A stretch of 51,319 nucleotides of DNA from an uncultured Bacteroidia bacterium (GCA_903918045.1 CAIXCY010000033.1:1-51319); one strand, 5' to 3'; shown: positions 16,762-28,600, counted from the first letter of the stretch. Made by a program: numbers and translations. Notes: generated by a model not told the origin, from the sequence alone.

Positions 16762-17393
16762 AAAAAAATGCCTCACCAATGCATATTGCAATAGCCGGGA
16801 ATATCGGAGCCGGAAAAACAACACTGACTGCAATCCTTTCAAAACATTACGGATGGGAGGCTCATTATGAGGATGTTGAGGGAAACCCCTATCTAAACGA
16901 TTTTTATCACGATATGCAGCGGTGGTCGTTTAATTTACAGGTCTACTTCCTCAATCGACGGTTTAGCCAGATTCTGGATTTCCGTAATTCAGGGAAAACG
17001 GTCATACAGGACCGGACAATTTACGAGGATGCCGAAATATTTGCCCCTAACCTGCACAATATGGGACTGATGAGTACCCGTGATTTTGAGACTTATCACA
17101 ACATCTTCGATCTTATGGGGAAACTTATCCAAACTCCGGATCTGATTATTTACCTCAGGGCTTCAATTCCGACCCTGGTTCAACAGATCCAAAAAAGGGG
17201 CAGAGATTATGAGGATACTATCCGGCTCGATTATCTTAAACAACTCAATCAGCGTTATGAAGCCTGGGCAACCCGTTACCCTGCAGGCAAAATATTAATT
17301 ATTAATGTTGACGAGCTAAATTTTGCTGAGAACAAGGAAGATTTGAGTAAGGTTATTGACCGGATCGATGCACGTTTACACGGGCTTTTCTAA
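16758..17393 (+). CDS. Deoxynucleoside kinase (deoxyadenosine/deoxyguanosine type)
   Basis: 211 residues from the ATG at 16758, which overlaps the previous stop as ATGA; a GTG two codons upstream is the alternative. The P-loop GNIGAGKT is at 14-21, the substrate-binding E is in YEDVEGNPYL, the DR motif is in QDRTIYED, and the lid segment is KRGRDYE. It phosphorylates deoxynucleosides for DNA-precursor salvage. Coupling to the GH3-like enzyme suggests co-expression, though no pathway link is known. Confidence 0.9.
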   Translation: MKKNASPMHIAIAGNIGAGKTTLTAILSKHYGWEAHYEDVEGNPYLNDFYHDMQRWSFNLQVYFLNRRFSQILDFRNSGKTVIQDRTIYEDAEIFAPNLHNMGLMSTRDFETYHNIFDLMGKLIQTPDLIIYLRASIPTLVQQIQKRGRDYEDTIRLDYLKQLNQRYEAWATRYPAGKILIINVDELNFAENKEDLSKVIDRIDARLHGLF

Positions 17394-17422
17394 CTTTTTC
17401 CCGACTTTAAGGAGCTCTTTTC

Positions 17423-17455
17423 AAGCTGTAAATAGCGGCTTTTATCATTTTTTGT
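17423..17455 (+). terminator. Weak terminator after the deoxynucleoside kinase gene
   Basis: AAGCTG pairs with CGGCTT (one G-U) across a 7-nt loop, followed by TTATCATTTTTTG. It would separate this operon from hut. Confidence 0.4.
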
Positions 17456-17550
17456 TTTCAAAATAAATCGTAGGATTATACCCGATTTGAAGGTGGCCAA
17501 TTGTCAATCCGGCTATCAATGCTATGGGTATTTAATTCGATCAGATTGGT

Positions 17551-19143
17551 ATGAAAACAGGTGAAAAAGAATCCGCCAGAGGCTTTTATTTTGGAGAAGA
17601 TACGCTGACTACCGGGCTGGCTCTTCAAATGGCTGCCGGGAAAGTAATTGGATCATTGGGCAGAACTGCCTGCGACCGGATCGTAGCAAGCCGTAAGATT
17701 GTTGAGGCGATTGTATCCAATCATGAAATCGTATATGGAATTAATACAGGATTTGGCCCTCTGTGTACGAAGATCATTTCCGAAAACGACACAAAAAAAC
17801 TGCAACTTAACCTCCTGAAAAGCCATAGTGTAGGGGTAGGAAATCCGATTGCACCTGAACTGTCCAGGTTAATGATGATTCTCAAAGTGCATGCCCTGGC
17901 AAAAGGGTATTCCGGAATTAATCTGGAAACATTGGAACGAATAATCTGGCATATCAACGAGAATATTATTCCGGTGGTTCCGTCGCAGGGATCCGTTGGC
18001 GCTTCCGGCGATCTGGCTCCGTTGGCCCACCTGTTTTTACCCTTGACAGGTCATGGTAAAGTCCATTATAGGGGCAAAACTGTTGAAATGGATGTTTTGC
18101 TTCGAAAATTTGGAATGATACCCCTTGAACTTGGTGCAAAAGAGGGTCTTGCACTTATTAATGGGACTCAGTTTATTGCTGCCCATGCCGTCAAAGTTGT
18201 CGACCGGTTGCAAAACTGCCTCGATAACGCCGATTTGATTGCAGCGATGAACCTGGAGGCAATGCTCGGATCTGTAAAAACATTTTCTCCGGAGCTTCAT
18301 GCCTTGAGACCTTACCCGGGAACGCTCTATGTTGCCGAAAGGATGCGCATGCTGATTGGAGACTCTGAAATAGTAAAGTCACATAAGAATTGCTCCCGGC
18401 TGCAGGATCCCTATTCACTGCGTTGTATTCCTCAGGTCCATGGTGCCTCCCGGAATGCGTGGCTTCATCTGAAAGAACTACTCCATATTGAGCTCAATTC
18501 GGTGACTGATAACCCAATAATCCTTGAAGACGGACGATCAATAAGTGGAGGAAGTTTCCATGGGCAACCCCTCGCAATGGCGCTCGACTATGTGACAGTG
18601 GCTGCGGCTGAACTTGGAAATATCGCCGATCGCAGGATCTATTTATCGCTCAACGATTCAATCGAAGGGTTGCCGAAATTGCTGATGCGCGAAACAGGAT
18701 TAAATTCCGGGTTCATGATTCCACAATATACAACCGCTGCATTGGTCAGTGAAAATAAGAGTTTCTGCTTCCCCGCCAGCGCCGACAGCATTCCAACCTC
18801 CCTCGGACAGGAAGACCACGTAAGCATGGGATCGATAAGCGGGCGAAAAGCGCTCATGGTAATTGATAATCTGGAGAAAATACTGGGGATTGAGCTCTTT
18901 TGTGCCGCTCAGGGTTTCGATTTCCGAAAACCCTTAAAGTCGGGGGGTATCATAGATGCTTGTCACAACGCGGTAAGAGAATTGATCCCATTTGCAGAAT
19001 CAGATCATATTATGTCTCAAGAGATGAATAAGGCGATTGAATTGGTCCGGAAAAGAGTATTAATTAGGGTATCTAACGTTGTCGCTAAAAAACTGAAGAT
19101 TAATCTTAAAAACGAGCATCATGAACTTTTCGGAATTTATTGA
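17551..19143 (+). CDS. hutH: Histidine ammonia-lyase
   Basis: 530 residues. The Ala-Ser-Gly triad that forms the MIO electrophile is A151-S152-G153 within [22 protein letters not shown] (62-69) provides the catalytic tyrosine loop. It removes ammonia from L-histidine to give urocanate, the first step of histidine breakdown. Identity as HutH rather than a Phe/Tyr lyase is supported by the three downstream hut genes. It overlaps hutU by 23 nt. No TAnnTTTG box or regulator gene was found upstream. Confidence 0.95.
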   Translation: MKTGEKESARGFYFGEDTLTTGLALQMAAGKVIGSLGRTACDRIVASRKIVEAIVSNHEIVYGINTGFGPLCTKIISENDTKKLQLNLLKSHSVGVGNPIAPELSRLMMILKVHALAKGYSGINLETLERIIWHINENIIPVVPSQGSVGASGDLAPLAHLFLPLTGHGKVHYRGKTVEMDVLLRKFGMIPLELGAKEGLALINGTQFIAAHAVKVVDRLQNCLDNADLIAAMNLEAMLGSVKTFSPELHALRPYPGTLYVAERMRMLIGDSEIVKSHKNCSRLQDPYSLRCIPQVHGASRNAWLHLKELLHIELNSVTDNPIILEDGRSISGGSFHGQPLAMALDYVTVAAAELGNIADRRIYLSLNDSIEGLPKLLMRETGLNSGFMIPQYTTAALVSENKSFCFPASADSIPTSLGQEDHVSMGSISGRKALMVIDNLEKILGIELFCAAQGFDFRKPLKSGGIIDACHNAVRELIPFAESDHIMSQEMNKAIELVRKRVLIRVSNVVAKKLKINLKNEHHELFGIY

Positions 19144-20794
19144 AAAATTTGCAACCCATCCAAATTATAGTTCTCCGACGGGTAGTGAGTTACACGCAAA
19201 GTCATGGCAGACCGAGGCTCCATTGCGCATGTTACTCAATAACCTTGATCGGCATGTAGCTGAGAATCCTGAAGAGTTGGTTGTTTATGGTGGAACAGGT
19301 CAGGCTGCTCGGAATCCTGAGGCATTATTACAGATTCTTAAGGCACTTCTGGAATTGGATGATAACCATAGTTTACTTGTTCAATCGGGCAAGGCTGTCG
19401 GGGTCGTTCGGACTCACCCTGAGGCTCCCAGGGTATTTATTGCAAACAGCAACCTCGTTCCTAAATGGGCCACGTGGGACCATTTTGAAAAACTGAAACT
19501 TGAAGGGCTGATGATGTATGGTCAGATGACTGCAGGGAGCTGGATTTACATCGGGTCGCAGGGGATCCTTCAGGGCACATTTGAAACATTTGCCGCTTGT
19601 GGCACCAAATATTTTCACGGGGATCTTAAACACAAACTGATTGTTTCCGGTGGTCTAGGGGGTATGGGTGGAGCACAACCGCTGGCTGCTACTATGGCTG
19701 GTGCAACATTCCTTGGAGTGGATGTTGATCCGGAGCGGATTAAAAAGCGTGTTGAATCGGGTTATATTGACCAAATTTCATATTCCTACACTGAAGCAAA
19801 GGAGCTGGTTTTAAAGGCCAAAAAAGAGGGAAAGGCGATCTCTGTCGGTTTAGTTGCCGATATCGGAGATATCCTGGAACAACTTCTTCTCGATGGAATC
19901 GTTCCCGATGTGGTTACAGATCAGACCTCTGCCCACGATCCATTGCACGGGTATGTTCCAAATGGGTTAACCCTGAAGGCGGCCAGAACACTTCGAAAAG
20001 TTGCTCCGGAGAATTATAAGAAACTATCAATGAAGAGTATGGCCCGCCATGTTGGGTTTATGCTTGAGCTGCAAAGGCTGGGTGCCATTGTTTTTGATTA
20101 CGGGAATAATTTGCGTGAAATGGCTCTTGAGGGTGGCGAAAAAAATGCGTATAATTATAACGGATTTATTCCCGAGTTTATAAGGCCTCTCTTTTGTGAC
20201 GGGAAAGGTCCCTTCAGATGGGTAGCTTTATCTGGTGATCCGGAAGATATTCGGATTACAGATCAGGCGCTTATAAAGGCTTTTCCTGACAATGCACAGA
20301 TGATTAACTGGTTACAAAAAGCGGAACAGCGGGTTGAGTTCCAGGGACTGCCTGCAAGGATTTGCTGGCTGGGAATGGGGGAACGCGAAAAGGCAGGTGT
20401 TTTGTTTAACAATCTTGTAAAAGAGGGTAGGGTAAAAGCTCCGATCGCCATTGGTCGCGACCATCTTGACTGTGGCTCGGTTGCCTCTCCAAACCGGGAA
20501 ACAGAAAAAATGCTTGATGGCAGCGATGCAGTGTCTGACTGGCCACTGCTTAACCTGATGGCAAATACGGGGGGTGGTGCAACATGGGTCTCCTTTCACC
20601 ATGGAGGTGGAGTGGGGATTGGATATTCGCAGCATGCCGGTATGGTTGTTGTGGCAGACGGAACCCAAAGGGCTGAAAATTGCATCCGAAGAGTACTCTT
20701 TAACGATCCGGCAATGGGAATCTTCAGACATAATGACGCAGGATATGAAAAGGCCCGGGATAATATGAAGAATTTTAATCTCGGATTTGCGTAA
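19121..20794 (+). CDS. hutU: Urocanate hydratase
   Basis: 557 residues, the normal HutU length. It has the NAD-binding [14 protein letters not shown] segment and the highly conserved [12 protein letters not shown], plus [17 protein letters not shown] and the [15 protein letters not shown] region near the C-terminus. It uses tightly bound NAD+ to turn urocanate into 4-imidazolone-5-propionate. Its ATG (19121) lies inside the end of hutH, which indicates translational coupling. Confidence 0.97.
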   Translation: MNFSEFIEKFATHPNYSSPTGSELHAKSWQTEAPLRMLLNNLDRHVAENPEELVVYGGTGQAARNPEALLQILKALLELDDNHSLLVQSGKAVGVVRTHPEAPRVFIANSNLVPKWATWDHFEKLKLEGLMMYGQMTAGSWIYIGSQGILQGTFETFAACGTKYFHGDLKHKLIVSGGLGGMGGAQPLAATMAGATFLGVDVDPERIKKRVESGYIDQISYSYTEAKELVLKAKKEGKAISVGLVADIGDILEQLLLDGIVPDVVTDQTSAHDPLHGYVPNGLTLKAARTLRKVAPENYKKLSMKSMARHVGFMLELQRLGAIVFDYGNNLREMALEGGEKNAYNYNGFIPEFIRPLFCDGKGPFRWVALSGDPEDIRITDQALIKAFPDNAQMINWLQKAEQRVEFQGLPARICWLGMGEREKAGVLFNNLVKEGRVKAPIAIGRDHLDCGSVASPNRETEKMLDGSDAVSDWPLLNLMANTGGGATWVSFHHGGGVGIGYSQHAGMVVVADGTQRAENCIRRVLFNDPAMGIFRHNDAGYEKARDNMKNFNLGFA

Positions 20795-20897
20795 ACGGAT
20801 GGGATATCCCGGAGTTCTTAACCATTTCGGGGAATTGGCTTCCACCGCGATTCAAAAAGCAGAACTATGAAATTGCATAATTATTAAGTGATAAATC

Positions 20898-22142
20898 ATG
20901 ATAAAGAACAGATTAATTGGACCTTTCACACAACTTCTAACCATGGATAACATCCCGTTAAAGGGAAGTTTAAATGATAGTCAACTCGAAATAATACCTG
21001 ATGGGGGGGTGGTTGTTTGCGAAGGTAAAATTGTAAAAGTTGGAAATTATGATCTTCTTGGCGACGAGTTTGGAGATCGGAATACAGTTATTGATTACAT
21101 CGAGCACGAAATGGTTTTGATTCCTGGCATGATTGATCCACATACACATATTTGCTGGGCCGGAAGCAGAGCAAATGATTATGCCCTGCGGTTAGCCGGG
21201 AAGAGTTACCTCGAGATTGCTCTTGGAGGAGGGGGGATTGGTGATACGGTTCAAAAAACACGGGTTGCAACTGCAATGGAACTTGAAGCCTCCCTTACCG
21301 AACGCGCCATCAACTATTTACGTAACGGGGTGACTACCATTGAGGTTAAAAGTGGCTACTGTTTGAATACCGAAGGGGAGCTTAAGCTACTCGAAGTTAT
21401 CGGAAAAACGAATAAAAAACTCGCTGTCGACCTTGTTTCTACCTGTCTGGCAGCCCATATTAAACCTGCCGATTTTCGGGGGAGCCAATCCGAATACCTG
21501 AACAATGTGGTTAAGGAACTTCTGCCTGAGATTAAGAGACGTAATTTGTCCAACAGGATTGATATCTATATTGATAAAGGGGCATTTACAACGGCAGAGG
21601 CGCAAGTTTATCTGAATCAGGCCAGGAAACTGGGTTTTGATCTTGTCATCCACGGGGATCAATTTACAGAAGGTGGGGTTGCTGTTGCCTGTGAACTTGG
21701 AGCACTTTCGGTTGATCACCTGGAGATGATGAATGATTATGAGATTAAGCTGCTGGCTGGTTCGAATGTAATTCCGATTGTACTACCAGGTTCCTCATTG
21801 GGATTGGGCGGCCGTTTTGCACCTGCCCGAAAACTCCTTGATGCCGGATGTTCTTTGGCTATCGGTTCAGACTGGAATCCAGGGTCAGCACCAATGGGTG
21901 ATTTGTTGCTGCAAACTGCGCTTTTAGGCATTTTCGAGAAGATGACAATGGCTGAATCGTTGGCAGGTATTACTTTCAGGGCAGCACGTGCCCTGGGTTT
22001 AAGCGACAGGGGCGTATTAAAGGTTGGAAATCTTGGTGATATGGCAGGGTTTCCTGTTGCCGATTATCGTGAGATTATTTACCATCAGGGAAGTTTAAAT
22101 CCTTCCGTTGTGTGGAAAAGAGGAGCCAGGGAGACTCTTTGA
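20898..22142 (+). CDS. hutI: Imidazolonepropionase
   Basis: 414 residues of the amidohydrolase superfamily. The metal-binding HTH is H82-T-H84 in PGMIDPHTHICWAG; further ligands are in VIHGDQF and the Asp in IGSDWNPGS. It opens the imidazolone ring to give N-formimino-glutamate. It sits 103 nt after hutU on the same strand, with no terminator between them. Confidence 0.96.
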   Translation: MIKNRLIGPFTQLLTMDNIPLKGSLNDSQLEIIPDGGVVVCEGKIVKVGNYDLLGDEFGDRNTVIDYIEHEMVLIPGMIDPHTHICWAGSRANDYALRLAGKSYLEIALGGGGIGDTVQKTRVATAMELEASLTERAINYLRNGVTTIEVKSGYCLNTEGELKLLEVIGKTNKKLAVDLVSTCLAAHIKPADFRGSQSEYLNNVVKELLPEIKRRNLSNRIDIYIDKGAFTTAEAQVYLNQARKLGFDLVIHGDQFTEGGVAVACELGALSVDHLEMMNDYEIKLLAGSNVIPIVLPGSSLGLGGRFAPARKLLDAGCSLAIGSDWNPGSAPMGDLLLQTALLGIFEKMTMAESLAGITFRAARALGLSDRGVLKVGNLGDMAGFPVADYREIIYHQGSLNPSVVWKRGARETL

Positions 22143-22223
22143 CAGAATAATCTCGAGGGGCGAAGCCGATTTTTATACGACTTGACGACTCCGCGAATGC
22201 ACGACATCAAAAACTATTTCAGT

Positions 22224-23909
22224 ATGAAACAGATTATCGAATGCGTCCCTAATTTTTCTGAGGGGCGTGATCTTTCCGTAATTAAGCAAATAACCGATGT
22301 TATTGAGGGTGTTCCTGGTATCCGTATGCTCAATGTTGATCCGGGATATGCTACAAACCGAACAGTTGTCACTTTTGTTGGAGAACCGAAATTGGTAGTT
22401 GAGGCGGCTTTCCTGGCTATTCAGCGGGCAGCGGAACTAATCGATATGCGTCATCATAAGGGGGAACACCCACGATTTGGGGCAACCGATGTTTGTCCCT
22501 TAGTTCCCGTTTCGGAGATCACGATGGAAGAGACTGTCGAATATGCACGGACCCTGGCAAGACGTGTTGGTGAAGAACTTTCAATTCCGGTCTATTGTTA
22601 TGAATTTGCTGCCTTTGAAGCGAAGCGTCAAAGTTTGGCCAATTGCAGAGCCGGTGAGTACGAGGGGCTGGCTGAGAAATTGAAATCGACAGCATGGAAA
22701 CCCGATTTTGGCCCCGATATCTTCAATGAACATTCGGGTGCCGTTGCAATTGGAGCAAGAAACTTTCTCATAGCCTACAATATAAATCTGAATACAAGTT
22801 CTGTCAGGCTTGCAAATTCTATCGCCTTTGATGTTCGGGAAGCTGGGCGAATTCAAAGAGAGGGGGATCAGGTAACCGGGAAAATAGTAAAGGATGAACA
22901 TGGGGAACCGGTTAGAATTCCCGGCACTTTAAAGAAGGTTAGGGCTATCGGCTGGTTCATAAAGGAATATGGCATCGCCCAGATTTCGATGAACCTTATC
23001 GATATAGGAATTACGCCTCTACACAAAGCTTTTGATGAGGTGTGTGAAAGTGCCCGCAACAGGGGAATTAGGGTTACCGGTTCAGAGTTGATCGGTATAA
23101 TCCCTTTACAGTCCTTGCTCGATGCCGGAATTTATTTTCTTAATAAACAACACCGGTCGGTTGGAATTCCTGATCGTGAGATTATCAAAATAGCAGTCAA
23201 ATCACTTGGGCTGGATGAACTTGCCCCGTTTGATCCGGAAAAACGGGTGATCGAATATCTGCTTCAGGATGAAAATAATCCATTAATAAGCCTGTCGTTA
23301 ACTGAATTTACGTATGAGACGGCCTCGGAATCACCCGCACCAGGTGGTGGATCTACAGCTGCTTATGTGGGAGCAATTGGTGCGGCTTTGGGAACTATGG
23401 TTGCCAATCTCTCATCGCAAAAACGGGGATGGGATCAGCGGTGGGAAGAGTTTTCAGATTGGGCTGTGCAAGGTAAGAGCAGTTATGAAGAATTACTTAA
23501 GCTTGTCGATCAGGATACTGACGCATTTAAGCTTGTCATGGAGGCATTTAAGCTTCCAAAAGGATCTGATAAAGAAGTTATTGCCCGAAAGAATGCAATA
23601 CAAACGGCCACCCTGAAAGCAATGGAGGTTCCGTATCGGGTTATGCAATCGGCTTACAATTCAATGAATTTGATTGAGGCAATGGCAGTTCAGGGAAATC
23701 CCAGTTCAATTACCGATGCCGGAGTTGGTGCGCTTTGTGCTGCCGCTGCTGTTTCAGGAGCTTACCTGAATGTTTTGGTAAATGCGGCAGGAATAGAAAA
23801 TAAGGTAGCGATCCGCGAACTCCTCGATGAGGCTGAAAATCTCGAATCCCGTTCACGGGAGCGGTGTGCAACAATTCAGAATATAATCCTGTCAAAACTT
23901 AAAGAATAA
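22224..23909 (+). CDS. ftcD: Fused glutamate formimidoyltransferase / formimidoyl-THF cyclodeaminase
   Basis: 561 residues from the ATG at 22224, chosen because MKQIIECVPNFSEGRD is the exact family N-terminus; the 14 upstream codons are not conserved-looking. The formiminotransferase domains (about 1-295) are followed by a cyclodeaminase domain (about 350-560) starting at SPAPGGGSTAAYVGA. The protein moves the formimino group of formiminoglutamate onto tetrahydrofolate and then makes methenyl-THF and ammonia, completing histidine to glutamate. The fusion resembles the animal bifunctional FTCD. It is the last gene of the hut operon. Confidence 0.95.
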   Translation: MKQIIECVPNFSEGRDLSVIKQITDVIEGVPGIRMLNVDPGYATNRTVVTFVGEPKLVVEAAFLAIQRAAELIDMRHHKGEHPRFGATDVCPLVPVSEITMEETVEYARTLARRVGEELSIPVYCYEFAAFEAKRQSLANCRAGEYEGLAEKLKSTAWKPDFGPDIFNEHSGAVAIGARNFLIAYNINLNTSSVRLANSIAFDVREAGRIQREGDQVTGKIVKDEHGEPVRIPGTLKKVRAIGWFIKEYGIAQISMNLIDIGITPLHKAFDEVCESARNRGIRVTGSELIGIIPLQSLLDAGIYFLNKQHRSVGIPDREIIKIAVKSLGLDELAPFDPEKRVIEYLLQDENNPLISLSLTEFTYETASESPAPGGGSTAAYVGAIGAALGTMVANLSSQKRGWDQRWEEFSDWAVQGKSSYEELLKLVDQDTDAFKLVMEAFKLPKGSDKEVIARKNAIQTATLKAMEVPYRVMQSAYNSMNLIEAMAVQGNPSSITDAGVGALCAAAAVSGAYLNVLVNAAGIENKVAIRELLDEAENLESRSRERCATIQNIILSKLKE

Positions 23910-24033
23910 AAAAACCAGAAATTAGTCAAAGGATCTTAGTGGTTTACAAGAGTCTCCCTTTTTTTAAATCACGAACAATACACCTTCCAATTTTGTTGTC
24001 TATAATAGTATTCAGAATTTAGCAGGATAAAAT

Positions 24034-24041
24034 TATCTTTG
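24034..24041 (+). promoter_or_regulatory. Candidate -7 box for the metal-efflux operon
   Basis: TATCTTTG matches TAnnTTTG exactly and ends 18 nt before the first ATG (24060). No -33 TTTG stands out. Confidence 0.5.
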
Positions 24042-24059
24042 CCGTGAAATTCAGGTTAG

Positions 24060-24437
24060 ATGTTTTTAAGTACAGGAATCAAATATTGGATAGGTAAATC
24101 AGTGCGAATACTTCTTTTACTGCTCTTTATGGGGTATTATGGAGGGATAACGCTATTTCCCCATTCCCATATCGTGAATGGAATTACAATTGTCCATTCA
24201 CACCCTTTCAGGTCTGACAAGGGGGGAGATTCATCAAAACTTCCCCATTCAGATAAAGAGTTAATGCTTATTCAGCTACTCTCAGGATTCTTAACCACCG
24301 TTTTTGCAATCTGGATTTTTGAATCCATTTTAAGATTATTACTTCAAAAGATTAAGGTTTATTCCACCACGGATGGTTATGCAGAATCCGGAGGAGATTG
24401 CAACTATTCCCTTCGGGCACCCCCAGTTGAAATGTAA
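24060..24437 (+). CDS. Small His-rich membrane protein leading the RND efflux operon
   Basis: 125 residues with two likely membrane segments (about 14-33 and 68-95). Between them lies a loop rich in histidine: H35-S-H37, then H46-S-H48 in the repeated-looking VHSHPF, and H63. The histidine pairs suggest metal binding on the periplasmic side. The loop is flanked by the FPHSHIVNGITIVHSHPF pattern, which I recall from small proteins next to metal RND systems in Bacteroidota, but no function is known to me. It lies 106 nt upstream of the adaptor gene, same strand. Confidence 0.75.
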   Translation: MFLSTGIKYWIGKSVRILLLLLFMGYYGGITLFPHSHIVNGITIVHSHPFRSDKGGDSSKLPHSDKELMLIQLLSGFLTTVFAIWIFESILRLLLQKIKVYSTTDGYAESGGDCNYSLRAPPVEM

Positions 24438-24543
24438 TTTAACCCTATAATGCAGTTCTGGACCTGACTGCAATAAGTTATTGATCATCCCAATCTTCAC
24501 AGTGGCGAGGAGTGGTGATTAAACATTTCAAAAATATTTTAAA

Positions 24544-25647
24544 ATGAAGAGAGTACTTTATTTAAGCATGGCAATTCTTGCGTTTTCGTGCAATAGCAAA
24601 ACCGAATCGGGTATATCAGCCAACTATACAATCAAAGGTGATACGATACTTATTCCCGGGAATTCAAATTTCAACGGAAAAATTAAAACTGCGTTAGTTG
24701 GCACAACTCCTTATCGTCACAAACGCTCTGCCTCGGGTATTGTAAAGGCCATCCCGAATAATTACGCACAAATTGCTACCCCATTTTCAGGGCGCGTTAT
24801 CCGCTCTTTTGTGAGATTGGGACAACGGATCGCCGTAAATGCACCTGTTTTTGAAATTAGTGCGCCATCCTTCTTTGATGCAGGGAAAGCCTATTACCAG
24901 GCGAAACAGGAGATGCAACTGGCAGAGAAAAATCTGCGCCGACAGGAAGATCTCCTGAAAAACGGGGTGGGTGTTCAGAAAGACCTCGAAGAATCGGAAG
25001 TTACCTTCGAACTGAGTAAACGTGATTTCGAAAATTCTGTTGCAAGCCTTAACGTTTTTCATGTTAATCCTGCGGAAATGATCCTGGGGCAACCATTGAT
25101 TGTTCGCTCACCGATTGCCGGTGAGGTTATTGCAGATAATATTGTGATTGGTCAGTATGTGCGGGATGATGCCGGTCCGATAGCTCTTGTCGCTGAACTG
25201 AGCAAAGTTTGGGTTGTCGGACAGGTTAAGGAGAAAGATATTAACAGCATCCATGAATCTGACGAAGTTGAGATCGAAGCAGCAGGAGTGCCAGGTTTAA
25301 TGATTACCGGTGTGGTCTATCATATCAGTGAAATGCTTGATGAATCGACCCGTTCGGTGGAGGTTTTTATCGAATGTGAGAATAAGGGGCACAACCTTAA
25401 ACCAGGTATGTATGCTACGGTACAGTTTACCGAAAAGGCTGATAATTCAATCCTGATACCACTTAGTGCGGTGTTGCAAATGGAGGAGAACAGTTTTGTT
25501 TTTGTAAAAACTAAGGGAAATGGATTTGTAAAACGGATGATCCAACCTGCGGGTACCGATGGTGACCGAACCATCGTAAAATCCGGTTTAAGTGGCGGTG
25601 ATGAGATCGTTACTGAAGGAGCTTTTTATTTACTTGAAGCTAAATAG
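24544..25647 (+). CDS. RND efflux periplasmic adaptor (CzcB/CusB-type lipoprotein)
   Basis: 367 residues. The signal peptide has a lipobox (LAFSC, C16), so it is anchored to a membrane by lipid. A barrel-sandwich hybrid/lipoyl domain (IATPFSGRVIRSFVRLG), a coiled-coil hairpin (about 115-165, AKQEMQLAEKNLRRQEDLL) and a beta-barrel plus membrane-proximal domain follow. It links the inner-membrane pump to the TolC-like channel. No Met-rich N-terminal copper motif is seen. It ends 8 nt before the permease gene. Confidence 0.92.
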   Translation: MKRVLYLSMAILAFSCNSKTESGISANYTIKGDTILIPGNSNFNGKIKTALVGTTPYRHKRSASGIVKAIPNNYAQIATPFSGRVIRSFVRLGQRIAVNAPVFEISAPSFFDAGKAYYQAKQEMQLAEKNLRRQEDLLKNGVGVQKDLEESEVTFELSKRDFENSVASLNVFHVNPAEMILGQPLIVRSPIAGEVIADNIVIGQYVRDDAGPIALVAELSKVWVVGQVKEKDINSIHESDEVEIEAAGVPGLMITGVVYHISEMLDESTRSVEVFIECENKGHNLKPGMYATVQFTEKADNSILIPLSAVLQMEENSFVFVKTKGNGFVKRMIQPAGTDGDRTIVKSGLSGGDEIVTEGAFYLLEAK

Positions 25648-25655
25648 CCTGACTT

Positions 25656-28600
25656 ATGCATGGAATTATTTTAACAGCCATCCGTAAGCGATGGATGATG
25701 GCTTCACTTTTCTTCCTGATCTGCTTACTGGGATTTTATTCGTGGAGGCAACTTTCAATTGAGGCGTATCCTGACATAGCGGATGTGACCGTCCAGGTTA
25801 TTACTCAGGTACCCGGTCTTGCAGCCGAAGAGGTTGAGCAACAGATTACAATTCCTATTGAACGCGAATTAAATGGCTTGCCAGGCGTTCACGTAATGCG
25901 GAGTAAAAATACGTTTGGTCTTTCGACGATCGTACTGGTTTTCGAAGATAAGGTTGAGGACTACTGGGCCCGTCAGCGGGTGCAGGAGCGGCTTAATACG
26001 ATCCCGCTTCCCTATGGTGCAGTTCCCGGATTAAATGTCCTCACTTCTCCCACCGGAGAAATTTACCGGTATATCATTGAGAGTAAAAATCATGATCTGC
26101 GTGAGTTGACAGACCTCAATAAATGGGTTATCATTCCGCGCTTAAAACAGGTGACTGGCGTGGCGGATGTAAACAATTTCGGTGGAATTTCGACTCAGTT
26201 TCAAATTGAGATCGATCCTGTAAAGCTTGAACAATATGGACTTACGTTGACAGACGTATCCAATAAAATTGGGCAAAACAATACCAATGCCGGTGGAAGT
26301 ATGCTCTATCGCGGCGATCTGGGTTATGTTATAAGAGGAATCGGCCTTGTCAAGGACCTTGGTGATCTTGGAAAAATTGTCGTTAAGACCGAGAATGGAG
26401 TTCCCATCTTCATAAAAGATCTGGGAGATTTGAAATATGGCAGCCTCGAAACGAAAGGGACATTGAGCTTTTCTGACAAAAGCAGAAACTATGCTCAGAG
26501 TATCGAGGGGACTGTGCAGATGCTACGTTATCAGAATCCTTCGAAAGTGCTTGAACAGGTGCATCTTGCAGTGGAGGACCTCAACCGGGATATTCTCCCT
26601 CAAGGAGTTAAGATTTACCCTTTTTTGGATCGGACAGATCTTGTTCAGACAACATTAAATACGGTATCACATACTTTACTCGAAGGAATTCTTCTTGTGG
26701 TGATTGTGCTCATTATTTTTCTGGGGAGCTGGCGCGGCGCCTTACTCGTGGCAATTACAATCCCGGTGGCCTTACTTATTGCCTTTGGATTGATGCTGGT
26801 CACAGATATTCCGGCTAATCTCCTCTCGTTGGGGGCGATCGACTTCGGGATTATTGTCGATGGGGCGATTGTTATGATGGAGACTATTCTCAAGAAAAGA
26901 GAAGACCACCCGGATCTGATTTTTGAGGAAAAATCGATTGTTGAGCGGGTGCTCGAAGTGGCAAAACCTGTTTTCTTCTCATCCATAATTATCATCACTG
27001 CTTACCTGCCACTCTTCGCATTTGAACGGGTCGAGAAAAAACTGTTTACACCAATGGCGTTTACGGTTGGTTATGCGCTTCTTGGGGCTTTGTCTGTCGC
27101 GTTATTCTTAATACCTGGTCTGGCTTATGTGCTTTATAAAAATCCTCAGAAAAGCTATCATAATAATTGGCTTGAAAAGCTAACCTCGAAATATAAAAGG
27201 CAGACAGCCCGGATTATAGCGCGTCCACAATCCGTATTTCTCCCGTTGGTTTTGGTGATGATTGCAGCGACGATCCTTACTTTTACCGTTGGAAAGGATT
27301 TTCTGCCTCAGTTGGATGAGGGATCGCTATGGTTACAGGTACAGCTTCCTCCGGGAATATCCCTGGAGAAATCGAGGGTAATGAGTGATACATTGCGGCT
27401 GCGACTAAATAAATACAAGGAAGTATCCTATGTGATGTTTCAGACCGGACGTGACGATCAGGGCGTGGATCCCTTCTCGCTATCTCATATTGAATGTTCA
27501 ATTGGCCTAAAGCCGTATTCTGAATGGAAGAACGGTAAACGAAAGAGTGACCTCATCAATGAGATGTCAAAAGAGATTGATTTAATGCCGGGATATACCG
27601 TTGGCTTTTCACAACCTATCTTCGATATGGTGATGGATCAGATTGCCGGATCTCATAGTGATCTGGCCATAAAAATTTATGGTGAAGATTTGAAAGAGAG
27701 CAGGCAGGTTGCCGAAAATATTTTAACTATTTTGAAGACAATTCCAGGGGCCACTGATCTGGCTATCGACCAGGAGCCGGCACTGCCTCAGCTTCAGATT
27801 CATGCCAACAGGGATAAGATCGCTCAATACGGCCTTAATGTTTCGGATGTCGCTGAACTTGTTGAGGTTGCAATTGGCGGTCAGCCGGTTTCACAGATAT
27901 TTATCGGGAATAAAGTTTATGATGTAATTTGCCGGTATAACGATAACAGCAGGAATACGCCTGAGAAGATCGGGAATCTGATGCTAACCTCGGGATCGGG
28001 AGCCAAAATTCCCCTCTCTCAGGTTGCAGATATTAAACTGAGTACTGGCGCCAGTACAATCACAAGAGAAATGAATAAACGGTATATGGCACTGCGTATA
28101 AACCTCAGAGGGATCGATCTTACGGCATTTCTGAACATCGCCCAGAACCAGATTGATCAAAAGGTGAAGTACGATCATGAAAAGTGTAATATTGTATGGA
28201 GTGGACAATTTGAGAACCAGCATCGGGCTTATGCACGTCTTGGTTTCATCGTTCCGCTGGCATTGGCTATAATGTTTTTACTGCTCTTCGGGGCATTTGG
28301 AAGGTTGCGTCAGGCGGCTCTTCTGATGGGGATCGTTCCATTGGCTTTGTTTGGCGGAATGCTTGCCTTGAATGTTCGTGGAATGACACTGAATGTCTCA
28401 TCTGCGGTCGGTTTTATAGCCTTGTTTGGTGTCTCTATACAAAATGGTGTAATCATGATCTCCCATTTTAATGCCTTGCGCCGTCAGGGAATGAAGTTAA
28501 AGGAGGCTGTTAACGATGGGGCGGCTCACCGGTTGAGGCCTGTTTTGATGACTGCAACGGTTGCAGTGCTTGGGTTACTTCCTGCCTCACTCTCCACAGG

